Positions 42,236 to 51,604 of a DNA stretch of 64,000 bases are shown here, piece by piece. Where the stretch lies: contig JAERTD010000077.1 of NCBI GenBank assembly GCA_016845175.1, forward strand, positions 95,232 through 159,231, given 5' to 3'. A program made the position numbers and the translations under genes. This DNA is from Bacteroidota bacterium. Lineage in GTDB: Bacteria > Bacteroidota > Bacteroidia > Bacteroidales > F082. Every line of letters begins with the position of its first letter. Within the stretch, counting starts at the first letter, position 1. Under the pieces are notes generated by a model. That model searched no databases, was not told the origin of the DNA, and saw nothing but the letters and a program-made list of their open reading frames with translations.

Positions 42236-44419
42236 CTATTTAGAGCGGATTACCTTATCTACTCCATGGATGTTATTGAGTTTGTATATCAGTTGACTCA
42301 GATGCTCGTTATCTTTTACCAAAACTGATACCTTTCCTTCAAAGTTCTTTCCTTTGGTTTTGAACTGGATGTTCCGCATATGTACCCTAAGATCATCGGT
42401 AATGGCTTTGGAAATTTCACTCACCACTCCCAATTCATCTCTGCCAAGAATTTTCAAGTTGGTCAATGCAAAGGAAGCATCCTTTGGTTTAAGCCACTTT
42501 ACTGTGATCAGCCTGTAAGGATATTGTTCCTTAAGTCGTTTGGCATTGGGGCAATTCATGCGGTGAATACTGATGCCTCCAAAAGTGGTTACAAAACCAA
42601 ATACCTTATCACCCAGGATGGGATTACAACATTTTGAAAAGCGGTAGTCTACATTTTTAAGATTGTCGCCCACATAAAGGATATCTTGTTTTTCAGCTAT
42701 CTCACCTGCGGCTTTTTCCGTGGATTCAATTACTTTTTCTTCAGGTTTTGTTTTTGAATTGACAGATTCCAGAAACTTGAATACCAGCTTTTTAATCTCT
42801 GAAACTTCTATCTTGTCTTCGGCTATTAAATAGTATAAATCAATGCTGGTATCGAGCTTATAGTGTTTTACCAGCTGACTGATTAAGTCATCAGACGACT
42901 TAATTTTCCAATTCTTAAACTTACGTAGCAATAAGCCTTTTCCTGTTTCGGCCTCTTTGTATTTTTCCTCTTTGAGTTGGCGTTTGATTTTACTTCTTGC
43001 CCGCTCCGTGGATACCACTGCCAGCCAATCCAGTTTAGGCGTTTGCTTCTTGGAAGTCAGAATATCTACCCTATCGCCATTCTGTAAAACATAACGAATG
43101 GGTACCGCTTTATTGTTCACTCTTGCACCACTGCAACTGCCTCCCACATCGGTATGAATTTCATAGGCAAAATCAAGTACGGTAGATCCGGACGGTAGTT
43201 TTTTAAGATCTCCCTTGGGGGTGAAAATAAAAATCACATCCTTATTCTTCCCATTTTCTGAGCGATACAATTGATCATGGTGGACCTGATTTGGATTGTG
43301 TAGAATGTCCCTGACCTGTGACAACCAGTCTTCGGTATTCTTACGCTGCATCACTCCTTTGTAGGCCCAGTGTGCGGCTTGTCCGTGTTCCGCCTCCTGG
43401 TCCATTCGATCAGTTCTGATCTGAACTTCCACCCATCGTTCTTGTGGACCCATTACCGTGGTATGTAAGGATTCATAACCACTGGCTTTGGGTGAGGATA
43501 TCCAATCGCGCAAACGCTTGGGATTAGGTGAATATATATTGGTTACTATGGAATAGGCTTTCCAGCAATCTTCTTTCTCCTTCCTGGCTTTCGTATTTAG
43601 AATTAACCGTATGGCAAAAAGGTCATAAACCTCCTCGAAATCAACATTTTGTCTCTTCATCTTGGCCCAAACAGAAGATACAGTCTTCGTCCGTTTTCTG
43701 ATTTCAAAGTCAAAACCACCCTCACTAAGTTCCTTCTCAACCGGAGCAATGAAATCCTTGATATAGGCTTCTCGTTGGTAGCTCGACTCTTCCATTTTTC
43801 GTGTAATCTCATCATAGATCTCGGCATGCTCAAACTGCATGACTTTCTCTTCAAACTCTGATTTCACATGGTAAAGCCCTAATCGGTGAGCAATCGGGGT
43901 ATATATGAACTTAATTTCGTCAATAAAAGCTTCTGTTTTCTCACCTAATAAATGAATATTACGGATATCGTTTAAGCGGTGAGCCAATCGTATCAGGATG
44001 ACGCGTATGTCATCAACCAAAGAAAGGAAAAGGGTTCTAAAGGCCTCTGACTGGAAGGAGATTCGCTCTGTATGCAGGTCAGATAGTTTATTAAAACCTT
44101 CAAGAATATCGGCTATGGAATCTCCAAACTCCTTGCGAATTTCTGTTGTACTGATCACACCTCTTCGGTCTGCACCATGGAGTATGGAGCATATGGCAGA
44201 AGTAGGTCCGAGGCCAATTTCTTTCATAGCCGTTATCGCCACATTTATATTATGCAGCAAATAAGGTTGACCGTTGGGTAAGGAATCCTGACTAAAGGCT
44301 TCTGAGGCTATACTGTAGGCTTTTTCAAGCTTTTGTTTTTCTTCCGCATTCAGGGGGTTGATACCACTTCCCAATAACTCAGAAAACTTTTCCTCTACTA
44401 TATCCCTTCTTGTATCCAT
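42236..44419 (-). CDS. RelA/SpoT-family (p)ppGpp synthetase with a degenerate hydrolase domain
   Basis: About 727 residues with the usual RSH layout: HD domain, synthetase, TGS, helical and ACT domains. The synthetase looks complete (RTKTVSSVWAKMKRQ, then VYDLFAIRLIL and EVQIRTDRMDQEAEHGQAAHW). The HD hydrolase site is altered. The normal His-Asp is His-Gly (SILHGADRRG), the following Glu-Asp is Arg-Arg-like, and the Asp of LADR is His (RLAHRLNDIRN). The protein is therefore probably a synthetase without hydrolase activity, so a separate hydrolase is expected elsewhere. The ATG at 44419 is preferred over the TTG at 44425. Confidence 0.9.
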   Translation of the reverse strand: MDTRRDIVEEKFSELLGSGINPLNAEEKQKLEKAYSIASEAFSQDSLPNGQPYLLHNINVAITAMKEIGLGPTSAICSILHGADRRGVISTTEIRKEFGDSIADILEGFNKLSDLHTERISFQSEAFRTLFLSLVDDIRVILIRLAHRLNDIRNIHLLGEKTEAFIDEIKFIYTPIAHRLGLYHVKSEFEEKVMQFEHAEIYDEITRKMEESSYQREAYIKDFIAPVEKELSEGGFDFEIRKRTKTVSSVWAKMKRQNVDFEEVYDLFAIRLILNTKARKEKEDCWKAYSIVTNIYSPNPKRLRDWISSPKASGYESLHTTVMGPQERWVEVQIRTDRMDQEAEHGQAAHWAYKGVMQRKNTEDWLSQVRDILHNPNQVHHDQLYRSENGKNKDVIFIFTPKGDLKKLPSGSTVLDFAYEIHTDVGGSCSGARVNNKAVPIRYVLQNGDRVDILTSKKQTPKLDWLAVVSTERARSKIKRQLKEEKYKEAETGKGLLLRKFKNWKIKSSDDLISQLVKHYKLDTSIDLYYLIAEDKIEVSEIKKLVFKFLESVNSKTKPEEKVIESTEKAAGEIAEKQDILYVGDNLKNVDYRFSKCCNPILGDKVFGFVTTFGGISIHRMNCPNAKRLKEQYPYRLITVKWLKPKDASFALTNLKILGRDELGVVSEISKAITDDLRVHMRNIQFKTKGKNFEGKVSVLVKDNEHLSQLIYKLNNIHGVDKVIRSK

Positions 44420-44438
44420 CCACAAAATGCTTACCTAA

Positions 44439-44446
44439 CAAATTTA
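44439..44446 (-). promoter_or_regulatory. -7 promoter element of the RSH gene
   Basis: On the minus strand TAAATTTG matches TAnnTTTG, 19 nt before the start codon. Confidence 0.55.
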
Positions 44447-44464
44447 CAGTTTTTTCTTGTAAAT

Positions 44465-44492
44465 AAAAACGGCCACGATATAACGTGGCCGC
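44465..44492 (-). terminator. Terminator after floA
   Basis: CGGCCACG, loop ATATAA, CGTGGCCG: a perfect 8-bp GC-rich stem with a T-rich tail in the direction of floA transcription. Confidence 0.88.
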
Positions 44493-44521
44493 TGATTAGT
44501 ATCGTATGTTATTCTCAGAAA

Positions 44522-45505
44522 TTATTCCTTTTCATCTTCCAATGGTGGATTTTCGGCTATAGATTCCCGCATGGTGGTATCTGCCTTAATATTCTGGAAT
44601 TTATAGTAGTCCATGATGCCCAGATTTCCTGTACGGAAGGCTTCTGCAATGGCCTTAGGTATTTCTGCTTCGGCCTGTATTACATTGGCACGGGCATCCT
44701 GAGCCTTGGCTTTCATTTCCTGCTCATTGGCCACAGCCATGGCACGTCTTTCCTCAGCTTTCGCCTGGGCAATATTTTTATCTGCATTGGCCTGATCCAT
44801 TTGTAGTTCCGCCCCGATGTTTTTACCTATATCAATATCTGCAATATCAATGGACAGGATTTCGAAAGCTGTACCTGAATCCAATCCTTTGGCAAGCACA
44901 ACTTTTGATATACTATCAGGGTTTTCCAACACAGCTTTGTGAGAATCTGCCGATCCAATGGAAGAGACAATTCCCTCACCCACACGAGCCAGGACAGTTT
45001 CTTCACCAGCACCACCAACCAATTGGTCGATGTTTGCACGAACAGTTACACGCGCCATGGCGATCAGCTGGATACCATCTTTAGCAACCGCAGCCACTTT
45101 TTTGGTATCAATTACTTTTGGATTTACAGACATTTGAACAGCTTCCAGCACATCCCGACCGGCAAGGTCGATAGCCGTGGCTGTTTTGAAATCCAGTATC
45201 ATATTGGCTTTCTCAGCCGAAATTAAGGCATTTACTACGCCCTGGACATGTCCACCTGCCAGATAGTGGGCTTCAAGGTCATCGCGCTTCAATTCAAGGC
45301 CTGCCTTGGTAGCCGCAATTAAACTATTCACAATAATTCCGGGAGGCACTTTTCTCCATCGCATCAATACCAGCTGAAGGAGTGATATCCGAACTCCTGA
45401 TACCAATGCAGTAAACCATAAGCCTACCGGGATGAAGTAAAAAAGCAACCATAAGAGAAAAATAGCACCAATACCGGTTGCTATGATTACATAAATGTTT
45501 TCCAT
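44522..45505 (-). CDS. floA: Flotillin-like protein FloA
   Basis: 327 residues. Two hydrophobic segments lie at the N-terminus, followed by a reentrant SPFH domain ([22 protein letters not shown] and [26 protein letters not shown]) and an Ala/Glu-rich coiled coil ([20 protein letters not shown]). FloA organises membrane microdomains. It follows nfeD by two bases, the standard pairing. Confidence 0.95.
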   Translation of the reverse strand: MENIYVIIATGIGAIFLLWLLFYFIPVGLWFTALVSGVRISLLQLVLMRWRKVPPGIIVNSLIAATKAGLELKRDDLEAHYLAGGHVQGVVNALISAEKANMILDFKTATAIDLAGRDVLEAVQMSVNPKVIDTKKVAAVAKDGIQLIAMARVTVRANIDQLVGGAGEETVLARVGEGIVSSIGSADSHKAVLENPDSISKVVLAKGLDSGTAFEILSIDIADIDIGKNIGAELQMDQANADKNIAQAKAEERRAMAVANEQEMKAKAQDARANVIQAEAEIPKAIAEAFRTGNLGIMDYYKFQNIKADTTMRESIAENPPLEDEKE

Positions 45506-45507
45506 GA

Positions 45508-45975
45508 CTATTCGTTTATTTGTTTGATGTAAATTTTATTTCCTGATATTTTTAAGATTTCCACGCTTACTTCCTGATCAATAAACTCTGCCAAAGCGCT
45601 TACTTCAAAGTACTCATCATTGAATACAGCTTTTCCCATGGGGGCACAACGAGAAACCGTTTTACCAATATCGCCGATACTCAATTTAGCTGTATCGATG
45701 GTGTTGACCTTACCTTCAATGGCTTTGCTAAGCATGGCCTTTTTCCATGTTTTAGACCGAAGAGCCAGTATAAGTCCCACCAAATTAATTCCAAGAGTTA
45801 CTGCCAATGTAATATGCCCATCCATGGCACCTTGCCGGGTATAAGCCATCCACACCCCCGCAGCCATTAACAGAAAGCCAATTACTCCTGCTATCCCGGA
45901 ACCAGGTATAACCAGTATTTCCAGTAACAACATTAAGAGTCCGACGAGTATGAGAATGATTATTATTGACCACAT
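45508..45975 (-). CDS. NfeD-family membrane protein
   Basis: 155 residues. Several membrane segments ([24 protein letters not shown], then a second pair) are followed by a small OB-fold domain (about 85-155) with CAPMGKAVF and [27 protein letters not shown]. This short form lacks the ClpP-like protease domain. NfeD proteins partner with flotillins in membrane-domain quality control, as the adjacent floA indicates. Confidence 0.92.
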   Translation of the reverse strand: MWSIIIILILVGLLMLLLEILVIPGSGIAGVIGFLLMAAGVWMAYTRQGAMDGHITLAVTLGINLVGLILALRSKTWKKAMLSKAIEGKVNTIDTAKLSIGDIGKTVSRCAPMGKAVFNDEYFEVSALAEFIDQEVSVEILKISGNKIYIKQINE

Positions 45976-45998
45976 ATTAACGAGATTTAATTAGGCAC

Positions 45999-46274
45999 TT
46001 ATTTTATTTCAACTGTTAATTTTCTATTGCTCATTTCCTGATAAATGGGCTTAAGTTCAGTAAAACTGCCATTTTTCACAGGGCATTTGCCTTTGAAATG
46101 AGCAATGAGTGCACAGTTCTCAGCCTGAAAAGGGTCATGTTCGCAAACTTCCACCAGGGTTTCTATGACAAAATCAAAGGTATTCACATCATCATTGTAT
46201 AAGATCAGGCGCTTTTGCTCCTCCTTGTTGGTGTCGGTTTGATTGGATGAAAATTTCTTTTCCTTAACAGTCAT
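45999..46274 (-). CDS. clpS: ATP-dependent Clp protease adaptor ClpS
   Basis: 91 residues. The N-end-rule adaptor delivers proteins with certain N-terminal residues to ClpAP/ClpCP. The core LILYNDDVNTFDFVIETL carries the Asn-Asp/Asp pocket, and ENCALIAHFKGKCPVKNG supplies the His and Met-like positions of the family. The frame is open to 46346, but a -7 element at 46295-46302 sits inside that stretch, so the ATG at 46274 is the start. It is 23 bp upstream of nfeD and probably co-transcribed with nfeD-floA. Confidence 0.9.
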   Translation of the reverse strand: MTVKEKKFSSNQTDTNKEEQKRLILYNDDVNTFDFVIETLVEVCEHDPFQAENCALIAHFKGKCPVKNGSFTELKPIYQEMSNRKLTVEIK

Positions 46275-46294
46275 AATGATTGTTTCTACTGCTT

Positions 46295-46302
46295 CAAAGT
46301 TA
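46295..46302 (-). promoter_or_regulatory. -7 promoter element of clpS
   Basis: On the minus strand TAACTTTG matches TAnnTTTG, 20 nt before the clpS start. Confidence 0.6.
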
Positions 46303-46375
46303 AGAGAAAATCTGAATATCATTAGCTCTGTCGGAACTTTATCCAAGTTTTACTTAGGTACTACCCATGGCTTTG

Positions 46376-46383
46376 TATATTTG
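46376..46383 (+). promoter_or_regulatory. -7 promoter element of the Nudix gene
   Basis: TATATTTG matches TAnnTTTG, seven bases before the ATG at 46391, suggesting a leaderless or nearly leaderless message. An in-frame ATG at 46367 lies upstream of this element and so is unlikely to be used. Confidence 0.55.
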
Positions 46384-46390
46384 CCCCCGC

Positions 46391-47014
46391 ATGACAGAAT
46401 TTCAAGTATTTATTGACAAAATCAAAGACAATCTCAGGGCTGGTAAACCCGGTTTGGATTCACAGCTTAAAATGGCTCCTCTCACCAGAAGAGAGGAACT
46501 TAAAGTGATGTCTGGCAGTAAGCCCAGGGAAAGTGCTGTTTTGGTTGTCTTCTATCCTGTGGATGGAAAAACCCACCTTGTTCTGATGAAAAGAGCTAAG
46601 GATGAAAGTGTACACAGTGCACAAATTTCTTTTCCGGGAGGAAAAAAAGAATACTCAGACACCAACCTCGAAGCTACAGCCCTTAGGGAAAGCTGGGAAG
46701 AAATTGGATTAAACCCATCAGAGGTGACCGTGATCGGTCAGTTATCAAAATTGTATATACCCCCATCTAACTTCGATGTTTTTCCATTCGTGGGATACTG
46801 TTCGGAGCGACCTCATTTTGTGAGTAATCACGAAGTTGAGAAACTGCTGGAAGTACCCTTGAGTGAACTACATAATCCGATGAACAGAAAGGAAGTTCAA
46901 ATCCATCACAGATCAGGTAAAACATTTGAAGTACCTGCTTATGGTATTCTTGGAGAAACTATTTGGGGAGCTACAGCAATGATGATCAGTGAATTACTGG
47001 ATATCATCGACTAA
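46391..47014 (+). CDS. Nudix hydrolase (CoA pyrophosphatase-like)
   Basis: About 207 residues. The Nudix box is seen in FPGGKKEYSDTNLEATALRE and the adjoining SWEEIGL (GX5EX7REUXEEXGU pattern, with Gly, Glu, Arg-Glu and Glu-Glu in place). The upstream VLMKRAKDESVHSAQISFPGG is typical of the NudL/CoA-diphosphatase group. Members split CoA or similar dinucleotides; this substrate is an inference. Its stop overlaps the OsmC stop. Confidence 0.85.
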   Translation: MTEFQVFIDKIKDNLRAGKPGLDSQLKMAPLTRREELKVMSGSKPRESAVLVVFYPVDGKTHLVLMKRAKDESVHSAQISFPGGKKEYSDTNLEATALRESWEEIGLNPSEVTVIGQLSKLYIPPSNFDVFPFVGYCSERPHFVSNHEVEKLLEVPLSELHNPMNRKEVQIHHRSGKTFEVPAYGILGETIWGATAMMISELLDIID

Positions 47015-47427
47015 TCCTCAATGACTATTTCATGGGTAATCTTGGCAGCTTTACCTAGCATGGCGCTTACACCACAATACCTTTCCTGAGAAAGATTAAC
47101 AGCTTTCTCCAGTTTTTCCATGGGTAAGTTTTCACCCTTGAAAATATATCGGATGTGGATTTTGTCATAATACTTAGGGTGCTCCTCTGTCAATTTGCCA
47201 TCAACCTCAATATTGAAGTAATCAGGTTTTACGCGCATTTTAGCCAGGATAGAAACCACGTCCATACCTGTACAACCACCTAAGGAGACTAGTGTTAAGG
47301 GTTTAGGTCTGGGACCTGTGTTTTTTCCACCCACTGCCTCATGAGCATCCAGGGGGATTTTAAAATCATTTACCTCAGCTTCGAAGGCCATATCTCCAGA
47401 CCAGCTTACATTAACTTTATTACTCAT
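47011..47427 (-). CDS. OsmC/Ohr-family peroxide-defence-like protein
   Basis: 138 residues. The two redox cysteines of the OsmC fold are in LGGCTGMDVV (near 52) and RYCGVSAML (near 118). Members reduce organic hydroperoxides with a dithiol partner, or serve unknown roles. The gene converges on the Nudix gene with overlapping stops. Confidence 0.9.
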   Translation of the reverse strand: MSNKVNVSWSGDMAFEAEVNDFKIPLDAHEAVGGKNTGPRPKPLTLVSLGGCTGMDVVSILAKMRVKPDYFNIEVDGKLTEEHPKYYDKIHIRYIFKGENLPMEKLEKAVNLSQERYCGVSAMLGKAAKITHEIVIED

Positions 47428-47447
47428 AACGGTATCTATTTATTAAG

Positions 47448-47455
47448 CAAAGTTA
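47448..47455 (-). promoter_or_regulatory. -7 promoter element of the OsmC gene
   Basis: On the minus strand TAACTTTG matches TAnnTTTG, 20 nt before the start codon. Confidence 0.6.
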
Positions 47456-47512
47456 TAGCTTTTAAGGTTTTCGTTGACCCAGTTTTCACAGAAAAAGCGG
47501 GTAAAATAGCAA

Positions 47513-48598
47513 TCAGCGATTGAAGGCAAAACTTCCTGGAATGATTCCTGCCTGGAAATTTCCCAGAGGTCTGCCCGAGGCCGAATACCTGTAAATCCTT
47601 CCGTTTACCATATAATTCAGTGCATCAGAAACATAGATATCACCCGATTTGGAATCGACCGTCAGGGCATAAAAATTCATGGAGGCCGCAGGGATGAAGC
47701 TTTCAGCTGGTAGCTTATCTGCCTGCGTAGACATGGCAAATAGGTGTTGGTTCACAAAATACAGGCTATCTGCGCTACCATTTATTGCCAAATCCTTGGG
47801 GTTTGAGTTTTCATTTTCGAATGCTAAACTAAGAATGGGTTCATGACTATTGGCATTAATCTTCCACAGCGTGGGAGCCTCCACATTATCATAGCCTCCG
47901 CTGCACAATACCCATAGGTTTCCCTCGCTATCCAACTCCATGCTGTTTGGCTCAATACCCACCTCGATGGAGTCAATGAGCGCATCTGTCTGAACATCAA
48001 CAACGAGCACCATATTATTATTGGTCTCCTGATTGAGCTTGGACCAATTGGCCACAAATACCTTGTTTTGAAACAGCAACATTTCTTCACTACTTCTCCC
48101 CAATTCTATCCTGCCGAAATATTCGTAACCGTTGGGATCAAAAACACTCAAATGATGGCTGTACAGGTCTGACACATAGGCTTTGTGCTGGTCAACTATG
48201 AGCATATTTCGTGGTGATGAAAAACCGCTGTATTTCTCCACAAAATGTCCGCTGCTTCTCTCAACCTTATATATAATACCTGAATTGTTAATGACTAAAT
48301 AGGCATAATCACCATGGACAGTGATGCTTTGAGCCACATCTCCCAAAGGGGTATTATTGGCCCTGAAAAACACCTGGTCTTCCACTAGTTCATCGGAAGG
48401 ATTATAGAAAGAAAGGCTGGCGTTTCCGAAGGTAAACATACCTTCATTCAGTATAAACAAACCCTCTTCATCCAAGGCATCCACAGGGTCGATTTGATCG
48501 CTATTATCTTCGCAAGCTGTGAAGGACAGCAAGATTAGTACCAGAGGAATTACAATAATGCTTCTAAAATCTCTTATGAAAGTATATAGTTTATTCAT
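47513..48598 (-). CDS. Beta-propeller surface lipoprotein, BtuG-like (DUF5074/YncE type)
   Basis: 361 residues. A signal peptide ends in LSFTAC, then an acidic linker. The rest is a seven-bladed-type propeller with repeated strands such as NEGMFTFGNASLSFYNPSD, NSMELDSEGNLWVLCSGGY and DIYVSDALNYMVNGRIYRYSAS. BtuG is a beta-propeller lipoprotein that caps BtuB and binds vitamin B12 in Bacteroides. The location, last in a cobalamin-riboswitch operon after a BtuB-like receptor, fits this role. Similarity to BtuG is inferred from fold and context, not alignment. Confidence 0.75.
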   Translation of the reverse strand: MNKLYTFIRDFRSIIVIPLVLILLSFTACEDNSDQIDPVDALDEEGLFILNEGMFTFGNASLSFYNPSDELVEDQVFFRANNTPLGDVAQSITVHGDYAYLVINNSGIIYKVERSSGHFVEKYSGFSSPRNMLIVDQHKAYVSDLYSHHLSVFDPNGYEYFGRIELGRSSEEMLLFQNKVFVANWSKLNQETNNNMVLVVDVQTDALIDSIEVGIEPNSMELDSEGNLWVLCSGGYDNVEAPTLWKINANSHEPILSLAFENENSNPKDLAINGSADSLYFVNQHLFAMSTQADKLPAESFIPAASMNFYALTVDSKSGDIYVSDALNYMVNGRIYRYSASGRPLGNFQAGIIPGSFAFNR

Positions 48599-48609
48599 CA
48601 GTGCTTGTA

Positions 48610-50574
48610 TTAGTGGATAGCCAGAGATAAAATGATTTCATAATTTCTTCCAGGCATCGGGCGTAGTGCCAATACCTGATAATCCTGATCAAATACATTA
48701 TTTACCCTGAATTTAAGGGCCAAATCCAGTTTTTGCAAGTGAATGCCCTTGCCTAGTGATACTTTATGTATATGATGTGTGGGCAGACTGTTATTCAATG
48801 ATTCACTATCGTTGTACGAAGTAGTACGCTTACCCACTATATCGAGATGCCATCTTAGTGAAAAGCCATAATAATCAACATATACAAAGGCATTCATGGT
48901 ATGCACGGGAATATAAATCAATTGCCTTCCAGCATAACCATCTTGCTGTGCCTGAGCACTTTCATCAGTTGTTCTGGTATATGCATATTGCAGTACACCT
49001 TCGATTTTTAATTGATTAATACGTGTATTGAAACCGGATTGAATTTCAAGACCCCGTGCCACTACCGACTGTAGGTTTTGTGGAGTGAAAAAACCAAAAG
49101 AGCTGGGTGCCCATTGAATCCAATCGTCAATATCTGAATAATAGGCAGATGCTTCTAAGTTCAGTTTGAGATGACTGCCGAGCATGGTTTCAAAAGACAT
49201 ACCGCCATCAATAAGCAATGCTTTTTCTGTTTTCAGGTTTTCATTTCCCGAGGGGACCCAATACAAATCATTGAGGCTGGGCAGCTTTTGATTATATGCC
49301 ATACTGAATTTAAGAAAGAGCTCTTTCCCGGATAGCACTCTGTAGTTCAGGCCCAGATAGGGCATAAATGTCAATGGTCTCTGGTCTACCCACTGACTTC
49401 TGACCACAGATTCGAAAATAATCCTATTGAGGAACTGCTTCCGAACTTTCAAATTGAAGTCCAGTTGTTTTCGTTGTTTATCCTCCGCATAACTTTCCGA
49501 TTGTACTATATATTGTGAAAGATCCAATCCAGCACTCAACACCCAGAGTTTTGGAAGTGTTCTTTGATAGAAGGATTTAACTAATATGCTTTTTGAGGTA
49601 TTATCAGTGTCAAAAATGGGTATGGGAGCGCTGATATCTTTATCGGCAGTTGACAAAAAATAATGTTGTTTCTCAATGAAATAGGCAGATTTTATGCTGA
49701 CTAAGTTGTTCTTTTTATGATACTTCCAGGATAATACTGTTCTGGATGAAAAATCATTCTGATATTCATCATGGGATCCGGATTTATCAACATTGGTCAT
49801 AATTTGAGGAATATTCCTCTCATTCCATTGATTCCAGGAAGTTAACACCAACTCATGCTTGTTGTTGGGTTGGTAACTAAATTGCTGACTAAAACCATAC
49901 CTGCCATATTGAGCGTTTTCACGTTTCATTTCTGATGCGGGCAGGATAGCATCATTATAGTATGAAAAGTCATTTTCAGAATCCAAATACAAGAACCTGC
50001 TGCTTGACTGAAACACCTCATTACCCAGGTTCACAGAAAGATGGGTACTGAGGGTACTAAAACTACCCACCAACTGCTCCACCTGAAGTACAGGTAATTT
50101 CTTATCAGACGGCCCAGAATTAATGGAAACAGAGCCACCTATTGCGCCGGGTGTATGTGCCAGAGCACCTCCTCCATAGGCAATACTCACTTCATCAAAA
50201 AAGAAGTTTGGAATTTGCGACAGGTCCGACTGCCCCATCATGGGGGAATTGATGTTAAAACCATTCCATAGAACCTGGGTGTGAGAAGCCCCGCTACCCC
50301 TCAATGAAATACTCGACGCAGCCCCTCTCCCATAATTCTTTATAAATACCGGAGCTCCGGCACTTAGTAAATCGTCCAGGCTCAGGTGGTCATACTCTTT
50401 CTTACTAATACTATCTATTTTGGTTTTATTGAAAGTTTCACGATGCAATGTTCTGCTACCCAGCACCTCAAACTCCATCAAATTCAATGTGTCAAGAATC
50501 ATTTGGCTCCAAACAGCAGAACTGCATGAGAGCAAAACCAGTAGTATCAGATATTTCAATTTACTCGAAATCAA
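48610..50574 (-). CDS. TonB-dependent receptor, BtuB-like vitamin B12 transporter
   Basis: 654 residues, the size of BtuB, with a signal peptide (YLILLVLLSCSSAVWSQ). The plug domain has YDHLSLDDLLSAGAPVFIKN and SISLRGSGASHTQVLWNGF. The C-terminal barrel strands end in an aromatic-rich stretch (GRNYEIILSLAIH). It would import cobalamin through the outer membrane using TonB energy. The substrate is inferred from the riboswitch and the neighbouring beta-propeller proteins. It starts one base after the stop of the upstream gene. Confidence 0.88.
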   Translation of the reverse strand: MISSKLKYLILLVLLSCSSAVWSQMILDTLNLMEFEVLGSRTLHRETFNKTKIDSISKKEYDHLSLDDLLSAGAPVFIKNYGRGAASSISLRGSGASHTQVLWNGFNINSPMMGQSDLSQIPNFFFDEVSIAYGGGALAHTPGAIGGSVSINSGPSDKKLPVLQVEQLVGSFSTLSTHLSVNLGNEVFQSSSRFLYLDSENDFSYYNDAILPASEMKRENAQYGRYGFSQQFSYQPNNKHELVLTSWNQWNERNIPQIMTNVDKSGSHDEYQNDFSSRTVLSWKYHKKNNLVSIKSAYFIEKQHYFLSTADKDISAPIPIFDTDNTSKSILVKSFYQRTLPKLWVLSAGLDLSQYIVQSESYAEDKQRKQLDFNLKVRKQFLNRIIFESVVRSQWVDQRPLTFMPYLGLNYRVLSGKELFLKFSMAYNQKLPSLNDLYWVPSGNENLKTEKALLIDGGMSFETMLGSHLKLNLEASAYYSDIDDWIQWAPSSFGFFTPQNLQSVVARGLEIQSGFNTRINQLKIEGVLQYAYTRTTDESAQAQQDGYAGRQLIYIPVHTMNAFVYVDYYGFSLRWHLDIVGKRTTSYNDSESLNNSLPTHHIHKVSLGKGIHLQKLDLALKFRVNNVFDQDYQVLALRPMPGRNYEIILSLAIH

Positions 50575-50575
50575 A

Positions 50576-51601
50576 CTAGTATTTTACAATCCGGTAATGA
50601 TATGACTGATCTTTACTATTCGCTTTTATTAAATAAAGACCTGCAGGCCAATCAACTGTAGAAAAATTTATTTGTCCCATTTCGGAATCTTGTCTCAGAA
50701 TTACTCTTCCGTGTGCATCCATTATGAGTATTTCCTTAATATCTGTAGTCGCAGCAATTGATAGGTGGCTGGTAAACGGGTTAGGGTACGCTTTCAATGG
50801 CTCAACAGATACTTTAGCTACAGATCCGATATTGGATTGGTTATGAATAACACCAACAGCATCCAAATCAAAACCTCCTGTAGGAAATGTCGTAGGCCAG
50901 GGATCATTAATTCTATTTCCTTCGGCATCAGATGTGGCGTAATTTTCATCAACTGAACCCACAACATCCACCACTCGGATTGCAATAATGTTTTGTATAT
51001 CCACATCCTCACTTCCTGTAAGATCAGCCAGATCGAAGGGTACACCATTGGGGTTTATGTATTTACCAGCCAGATTATGAATTTTCGAGGCATCGAGTAC
51101 GCCAAAGGATTCAATTTGTTCATCTTCCATTGTTAGCGAAATCCCTTCAAATCGAACAAAATCCAGGCCGTTGGAGCTAACTTCCACAAAAGCCAGTTCC
51201 AGAAAGGCATAATCCGTATTTGCTGACAAAAAACCATTTTCAAATACTGCAAAATCATATCCGGGTCCATCAGCCAGGGGCTCTTCAAAGAAAACAGTGG
51301 CTTGTCCACCATCTCCCAGACTTACCACCAAATTATTCGCCTTACCAATGGCATCTGTTGCGGTTCCATAGTTGGTCAAGCCAGAATCAGGAAGTGCAAT
51401 ATTTTTCCAGCCCCTATCCACTACACAATCATTTGCCCAGTCTATAAAAATGCTGCTGTCTCGATGGATGGCGGTGCTGCCATCCTGTCCCGCCTGGGGA
51501 GCAAATTGAGCCCATGCAGACTGACTGAAAAACAAACAACTCCAGCTGATGAGCATACAACTGATCACTGCTGGTTTATGTATAATCCTTAGAAAGTCCA
51601 T
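50576..51601 (-). CDS. T9SS-sorted cell-surface protein in the B12 operon
   Basis: 341 residues with a signal peptide. The central domain (about 45-250) contains GPGYDFAVFENGF, VSSNGLDFVRFEGISL and WPTTFPTGGFDLDAVGVI, a calcium-style beta module often found in cobalamin-regulated Bacteroidota genes. The last ~75 residues are a T9SS type A sorting domain (AYPNPFTSHLSIAA, then WPAGLYLIKA and a final KY), so the protein is exported across the outer membrane and anchored or released at the surface. A role in B12 capture is inferred from the operon. It may correspond to additional B12-binding proteins known from Bacteroides, but I cannot equate them. Confidence 0.75.
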   Translation of the reverse strand: MDFLRIIHKPAVISCMLISWSCLFFSQSAWAQFAPQAGQDGSTAIHRDSSIFIDWANDCVVDRGWKNIALPDSGLTNYGTATDAIGKANNLVVSLGDGGQATVFFEEPLADGPGYDFAVFENGFLSANTDYAFLELAFVEVSSNGLDFVRFEGISLTMEDEQIESFGVLDASKIHNLAGKYINPNGVPFDLADLTGSEDVDIQNIIAIRVVDVVGSVDENYATSDAEGNRINDPWPTTFPTGGFDLDAVGVIHNQSNIGSVAKVSVEPLKAYPNPFTSHLSIAATTDIKEILIMDAHGRVILRQDSEMGQINFSTVDWPAGLYLIKANSKDQSYHYRIVKY

Positions 51602-51604
51602 GAG

